Below are positions 60,487 through 64,000 of a DNA stretch of 64,000 nt, in pieces; the stretch's first letter is position 1, and every line of letters starts with the position of its first letter. The DNA comes from Mucilaginibacter rubeus. GTDB lineage: Bacteria > Bacteroidota > Bacteroidia > Sphingobacteriales > Sphingobacteriaceae. The translations under genes were made by a program, and so were the position numbers. The stretch spans positions 4,464,001 through 4,528,000 of the forward strand of contig NZ_CP043450.1 in assembly GCF_003286415.2 (NCBI RefSeq). The letters run 5' to 3'. The notes beneath the pieces are model-generated. The model worked only from the letters and a program-made list of their open reading frames with translations. It was not told where the DNA came from and ran no database searches.

Positions 60487-62349
60487 TTAATGAGTAACGC
60501 CGGGTATTAATTCTAATACTAAAGTTGTCTTGGCCGGTATTGTTACCTTATCCAGACCAACCATCTCATCCGTTAGCACATTCTTTGCTTTTTTGGCATC
60601 GCCAACACGCTCAAAATATCTTGAGGTAGTGGTTTCCTGATCCTTTTCGCTGCTGTTGAAAATAACCATCACGGTTTTTTGAGCATCGTACCTGAAATAA
60701 ACATAAATGCCGTTTTCGGGTACAAACTGCATCATTTTACCGGTTTGCAGGGCTGTAGTAACCTTACGGTAATTAGCAAGTTTGCTCACATAGTTAAAAG
60801 CATCATTCTCTTTTTTATCCCGGCCTTCGGCAGTAAATTTATTTTGTTTATCACCTGCCCAACCACCCGGAAAATCCTCACGCACCAAACCATCAGGGTT
60901 GGAATAGTTTTTCATCAGGATCTCATCGCCATAATACATTTGCGGTACACCACGCATGGTAAGCAGCATAGCCATAGCCGATTTGTATTTGGGAATATCC
61001 TCGCCCACCATGGATAATAAACGGCTCATATCATGATTATCCATAAATATGGTGTTGCGGGTAGCATCCTGGTATAAAAAATCCTGCGCTACAACCGAAT
61101 ACAGGCGACCAACACCGTCAGTCCAACCATCTTTACCGTTGATAGCTTCATAAATAGCATCTTTTAACACACCATCGGTAATGCCGGGCAGTTGAGTATC
61201 AAAACCCCTGTTAACCGTATTACCCTGCGTAAAAAATGCCTGGTTTGCAGCCGACCATACCAGCGTTTCGCCAAATATGGAAAGTTTAGGAAACTCGGCT
61301 TTAACATCCCTTGCCCATTTTGCCATATAAACAGGTTCATTATATGGATAAGTATCCAGCCTGAAGCCATCTATACCGGCGTACTCCACCCACCAGATGT
61401 GGTTTTGGGTGAGATAGTTTTGTACGTAAACATTGTTCTGGTTCATATCTGCCATGCGGTGATCAAACCAGCCATCCTGCATCAGCCTGCGGTCCATAGG
61501 CGAAGCATGCGGATCCATCACCGCAGCGTCGCGGAAGTTTGATTTGGTATATTGTGGCCATTGATGTACCCAGCTTTTCATCGGCATATCCTGTATCAGG
61601 TAACCTTCGGTACCGGCATGGTTGTGCACCAGGTCTTTAATCACCTTTAAGCCCATGCTGTGGCATTTTTCAACAAACTTTTTATAAAGATCGTTGGTGC
61701 CGTAACGGGGGTCTATCTTATAATAATCGGTAACGGCATAGCCATGATATGAGGCGTGGGGCTCATCGTTTTCAATTTCTGGAGTAAGCCAGATGGCGGT
61801 AACACCTAAATTTTTCAAATAATCAAGGTGGTTCATGATGCCCTGTAAGTCGCCACCATGACGGCTGAACATAGAATCGCGGTGGATGCCTTGCTCACGA
61901 AGGTTATTGAAGGAGTCGTTAGCGGCATCGCCATTGCTAAACCTGTCAGGCATAATCAGATAGATCAGATCTTTATTAGTAACACCCTGTGCCCTACCCG
62001 CCGACTTATCGCGTTTGTTAAGCGTATAACTGTATGTAAGATCTTTTTCGCCTGCTTTTTTAAATTTTATCGGGAACGTTCCCGGAATAGCCGATGAAAA
62101 AATTTGCAGATCGACAAATAAATAATTTGAATTTTCGACTTTGTGCACTGCTTTAAGCTTAACACCAGGGTAGCTTAAAGATACGCTGCGCTGCGCGATG
62201 TTGTTGCCATGAACCACCAGTTGCAGGTTTGGATTGCTCATGCCAACCCACCATGACATAGGCTCAATGCGCTCAAGTGCAGGCGTTTGTGCCTTTACAC
62301 CCAAAGCAGCCAGCAAGCAGTATAAGGTGGATAGTAAGGTTTTTCTCAT
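60487..62349 (-). CDS. SusA-like GH13 neopullulanase/cyclomaltodextrinase, exported
   Basis: A 620-residue enzyme with a signal peptide ending GVKAQ and an N-terminal cyclomaltodextrinase-type beta-sandwich (about 22-130, EPMSWWVGMSNPNLQLVVHG). The GH13 triad is Asp332 in DGFRLDTYPYN, Glu361 in IFGETLVW and Asp440 in FMDNHDMSR. Similar proteins (SusA of Bacteroides) act in the periplasm on pullulan, cyclodextrins and maltooligosaccharides. It is the first gene of the minus-strand maltose cluster, upstream of pgmB. No SusCD pair accompanies it in this window. Confidence 0.94.
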   Translation of the reverse strand: MRKTLLSTLYCLLAALGVKAQTPALERIEPMSWWVGMSNPNLQLVVHGNNIAQRSVSLSYPGVKLKAVHKVENSNYLFVDLQIFSSAIPGTFPIKFKKAGEKDLTYSYTLNKRDKSAGRAQGVTNKDLIYLIMPDRFSNGDAANDSFNNLREQGIHRDSMFSRHGGDLQGIMNHLDYLKNLGVTAIWLTPEIENDEPHASYHGYAVTDYYKIDPRYGTNDLYKKFVEKCHSMGLKVIKDLVHNHAGTEGYLIQDMPMKSWVHQWPQYTKSNFRDAAVMDPHASPMDRRLMQDGWFDHRMADMNQNNVYVQNYLTQNHIWWVEYAGIDGFRLDTYPYNEPVYMAKWARDVKAEFPKLSIFGETLVWSAANQAFFTQGNTVNRGFDTQLPGITDGVLKDAIYEAINGKDGWTDGVGRLYSVVAQDFLYQDATRNTIFMDNHDMSRLLSMVGEDIPKYKSAMAMLLTMRGVPQMYYGDEILMKNYSNPDGLVREDFPGGWAGDKQNKFTAEGRDKKENDAFNYVSKLANYRKVTTALQTGKMMQFVPENGIYVYFRYDAQKTVMVIFNSSEKDQETTTSRYFERVGDAKKAKNVLTDEMVGLDKVTIPAKTTLVLELIPGVTH

Positions 62350-62559
62350 ATAAAAAAATGATAAAAGGATAATTGGTTGGGTTGCGAAAAAGTCCGTAAC
62401 CGCGTTTCAAATTTATAATAAAATTAATTGCTTGTATGAAAAATTTACAGATAAGTTAATTGGGTAATGATGGGTGGATTTAAAACACTCGAAAGACGCT
62501 GTTAACAAACTTTGTGCTTTTATAACTTACATCGACGCCCTCTTGGCCGGGCGGGGCCA

Positions 62560-62790
62560 GTTACTTTACCTTAGATGCAAAGTAACCAAACATCAAGACA
62601 AAAAAATGCTTCCCCCCACAGGCCATACTCCCTGGCCCGCTTTTTTGTCGGGCCAGCGCGCTTTTGTTTGGATACTAAAAATATGTCATTGCGAGGAGCA
62701 CAATGGAAATGAGCTCGACGCGACGTGACAATCGCATGCTCTACAGGGCGGCTAAGCTTCCGTGCGATTGCTTCGTTCCTCGCAATGACG
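62560..62790. repeat. Short inverted repeat and A-family variant
   Basis: GTTACTTT (62560-62567) and AAAGTAAC (62579-62586) are inverted. At 62685-62790 a longer A-family variant begins GTCATTGCGAGGAGCACAAT and ends TTCCTCGCAATGACG; its left part has a short insertion. The remaining 62350-62988 space has no supported gene. Confidence 0.7.
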
Positions 62791-62988
62791 TGATTTGAAT
62801 GCCGACTGTCTTGTTTCCTGAATCTAACTGTCTTATTTCTATCCTTTCTTCCCGCGGCAATTGACCGGGCCAATGACAATTAACTACAGCTAAAGTTCTT
62901 ACAACCCAAGCTCCCCAAATCTGTTAATAAATTTTTTCTATCTTTATTTGGATTGATTACAAATAATACCAATATTTGTATCCGTTAT

Positions 62989-63348
62989 ATGATTGCGACC
63001 ACCGAACTAACTTTATGGACCGACGTTTTCAGCACCAAAACAGGTGCAGTTTACCAGTGCGATGCGGAGCGTTGCTGGTATGTTGATTTTGCCGGTAAAG
63101 TTGCAAGGTTTGATCATCGTAATTTCCTGAAATTGCGCAAAGCAGTTTACGCTATCGACATCGAGGAGAAACTGCTTAACACTACTACCGATCCGGATGT
63201 GGAGATCATTTTCATCTGCGCCTGCGATCATTGTTATGTGCTTTCACTCGCTCAGATCATCAACCTGAAAGAGCTTTTAGAAGGTACTTTTGTGATGCTG
63301 GAACTCAACCATATTATTCATGACCGTCTTTTCAGTAACTCACTGTAA
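62989..63348 (+). CDS. Hypothetical protein, upstream of ferritin
   Basis: A 119-residue soluble protein; I chose the ATG at 62989 because the frame extends upstream only from a TTG. Recognisable pieces are YQCDAERCWYVDFAG, FLKLRKAVYAID and IIFICACDHCYVLSL. Five cysteines include a CACDHC arrangement that could hold a metal. No family is assigned with confidence. It lies 133 bp upstream of ferritin on the same strand, so a role in iron handling is possible but only by position. Confidence 0.65.
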   Translation: MIATTELTLWTDVFSTKTGAVYQCDAERCWYVDFAGKVARFDHRNFLKLRKAVYAIDIEEKLLNTTTDPDVEIIFICACDHCYVLSLAQIINLKELLEGTFVMLELNHIIHDRLFSNSL

Positions 63349-63481
63349 TTTAGACTAATTATCGCTGATAATTTAGATCAATTTCATATTATCTTTTTAT
63401 TAAACTATTATGCATTAACTGCATTATTATTGCATTATAATTTCACGCAATAGTTATATAACGTTTAAATTCAGATAGCCC

Positions 63482-64000
63482 ATGAAAGACCTACTCCGCA
63501 TAAAAAGCCTGATATCATCAGATATCGAAGCACTTTTAAACCAGCAAGTTAAGAAAGAAGCATTTTCTTCATCAGTATATTTAGCCATGGCTTCATGGTG
63601 CAATCGTAATGGTTATGATTTTTCGTCTGAATATTTTTTTAAGCAAGCAGAAGAAGAGCGCCATCACCAATTAAAATTTTACAAATATATCCTTGATATG
63701 GGTGGCAATGCCGTATCTCCTGAAATAACAGGCATCAAACAGGAATACAACTCGTTCCGCGAAGTGTTTGAAGAAGCCCTTGACCAGGAGATTAGCGTAA
63801 CTAACTCTATCAAAAATATCTACGCCCGTTGCATGAAAGAGCAGGACTTTATTACTATGGAGTTCCTGAACTGGTTCCTGAAAGAGCAACGCGAAGAAGA
63901 ATACAAAGCCCGTCGTGCCCTCGAACTATTCGAAGTTATTGGCGAAGAAGGTACCGGCAGGTGGCAGATCGACAAACATGTTGGTCAGATAAAATATGAC
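63482..64000 (+). CDS. ftnA: Ferritin (partial, 3' end outside window)
   Basis: The first 173 residues of a bacterial ferritin, starting at ATG 63482; the window ends in frame without a stop, and typical members are 160-180 residues, so little is missing. Iron-oxidising (ferroxidase) residues appear in KKEAFSSSVYLAMASW and FFKQAEEERHHQLKFYKY (Glu and His of helix B), with EFLNWFLKEQREEEYKAR later. It stores iron in a 24-subunit shell. The upstream region has TGCATTA-type A/T-rich repeats but I cannot define an iron box. Confidence 0.93.
   Translation, partial: MKDLLRIKSLISSDIEALLNQQVKKEAFSSSVYLAMASWCNRNGYDFSSEYFFKQAEEERHHQLKFYKYILDMGGNAVSPEITGIKQEYNSFREVFEEALDQEISVTNSIKNIYARCMKEQDFITMEFLNWFLKEQREEEYKARRALELFEVIGEEGTGRWQIDKHVGQIKYD

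Noticed and set aside
34280..62800. Repeated A and D elements as a possible CRISPR array
   Set aside because: Spacing is irregular, copies are scattered between many genes, the units are long palindromes of varied length, and no cas gene is present.

Overview
The window looks like a chromosome segment of a Sphingobacteriaceae bacterium (Bacteroidota), most like Mucilaginibacter or Pedobacter. The evidence is two SusC/SusD pairs, a FecR-type anti-sigma factor, several DUF4369/TlpA-type thioredoxins, TAnnTTTG-like promoter elements and a Bacteroidota-style maltose phosphorylase cluster. This placement rests on gene families only; no rRNA is present.

Left part (1-28.5 kb), an accessory nutrient-uptake region. 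A FecR tail precedes a SusC with an STN signalling domain, a SusD, a cysteine-free TlpA-like protein, a CVPC thioredoxin and an M16 metalloprotease, all on the + strand. A gene-poor stretch follows (10.4-13.1 kb) that holds a pirin gene broken by an in-frame TAA. Next come a TlpA-type oxidoreductase, a small monooxygenase, a PAP2 phosphatase and a GH71/99-like lipoprotein. Last on the minus strand are an orphan TPR histidine kinase and a second SusC-SusD-TlpA operon. Upstream of both the second SusC and the PAP2 gene lies the same bipartite 40-bp motif. A tRNA-Arg(UCU) gene at 28.5 kb has its 3' end facing this region.

Middle part (28.7-47.9 kb). It holds a polysaccharide deacetylase, a GT2 and a GT87-like gene; a Tat-exported Nif3 protein; and a BadF-type sugar kinase. 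A glycolytic operon (pfkA, degenerate kinase paralog, gap) is divergent from a Nudix/winged-helix regulator. A MarR-GNAT operon has a clear palindromic operator. The rest is an AraC-SDR pair, an FtsX/MacB-type permease and some small unknown genes.

Right part (48-64 kb), alpha-glucan metabolism on the minus strand. It encodes a SusA-like GH13, beta-phosphoglucomutase, GH65 phosphorylase, a second exported GH13, an SLC45-like MFS transporter, a GH31 and a branching enzyme with an Ala/Lys/Pro-rich tail. Exported amylases would release maltose or short maltooligosaccharides. The MFS protein would import them, GH65 would phosphorolyse maltose, PgmB would make glucose-6-phosphate, and GH31 and GlgB would process or store glucan. 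A ferritin gene runs off the end.

From 34.3 kb onward the spaces between genes are filled with dispersed palindromic repeats. These are a 95-bp element (A), two modules (B and C) that join A into a composite of about 290 bp, and a roughly 30-55-bp element (D) carrying ACGGACGGACG. I saw none of them in the first 34 kb. That asymmetry, with the tRNA boundary, suggests the left part has a different history. The most unusual observations are the composite repeats, a GIY-YIG nuclease gene sitting between the two halves of an A element, the shared motif of the second SusCD locus, and the pseudokinase between pfkA and gap.
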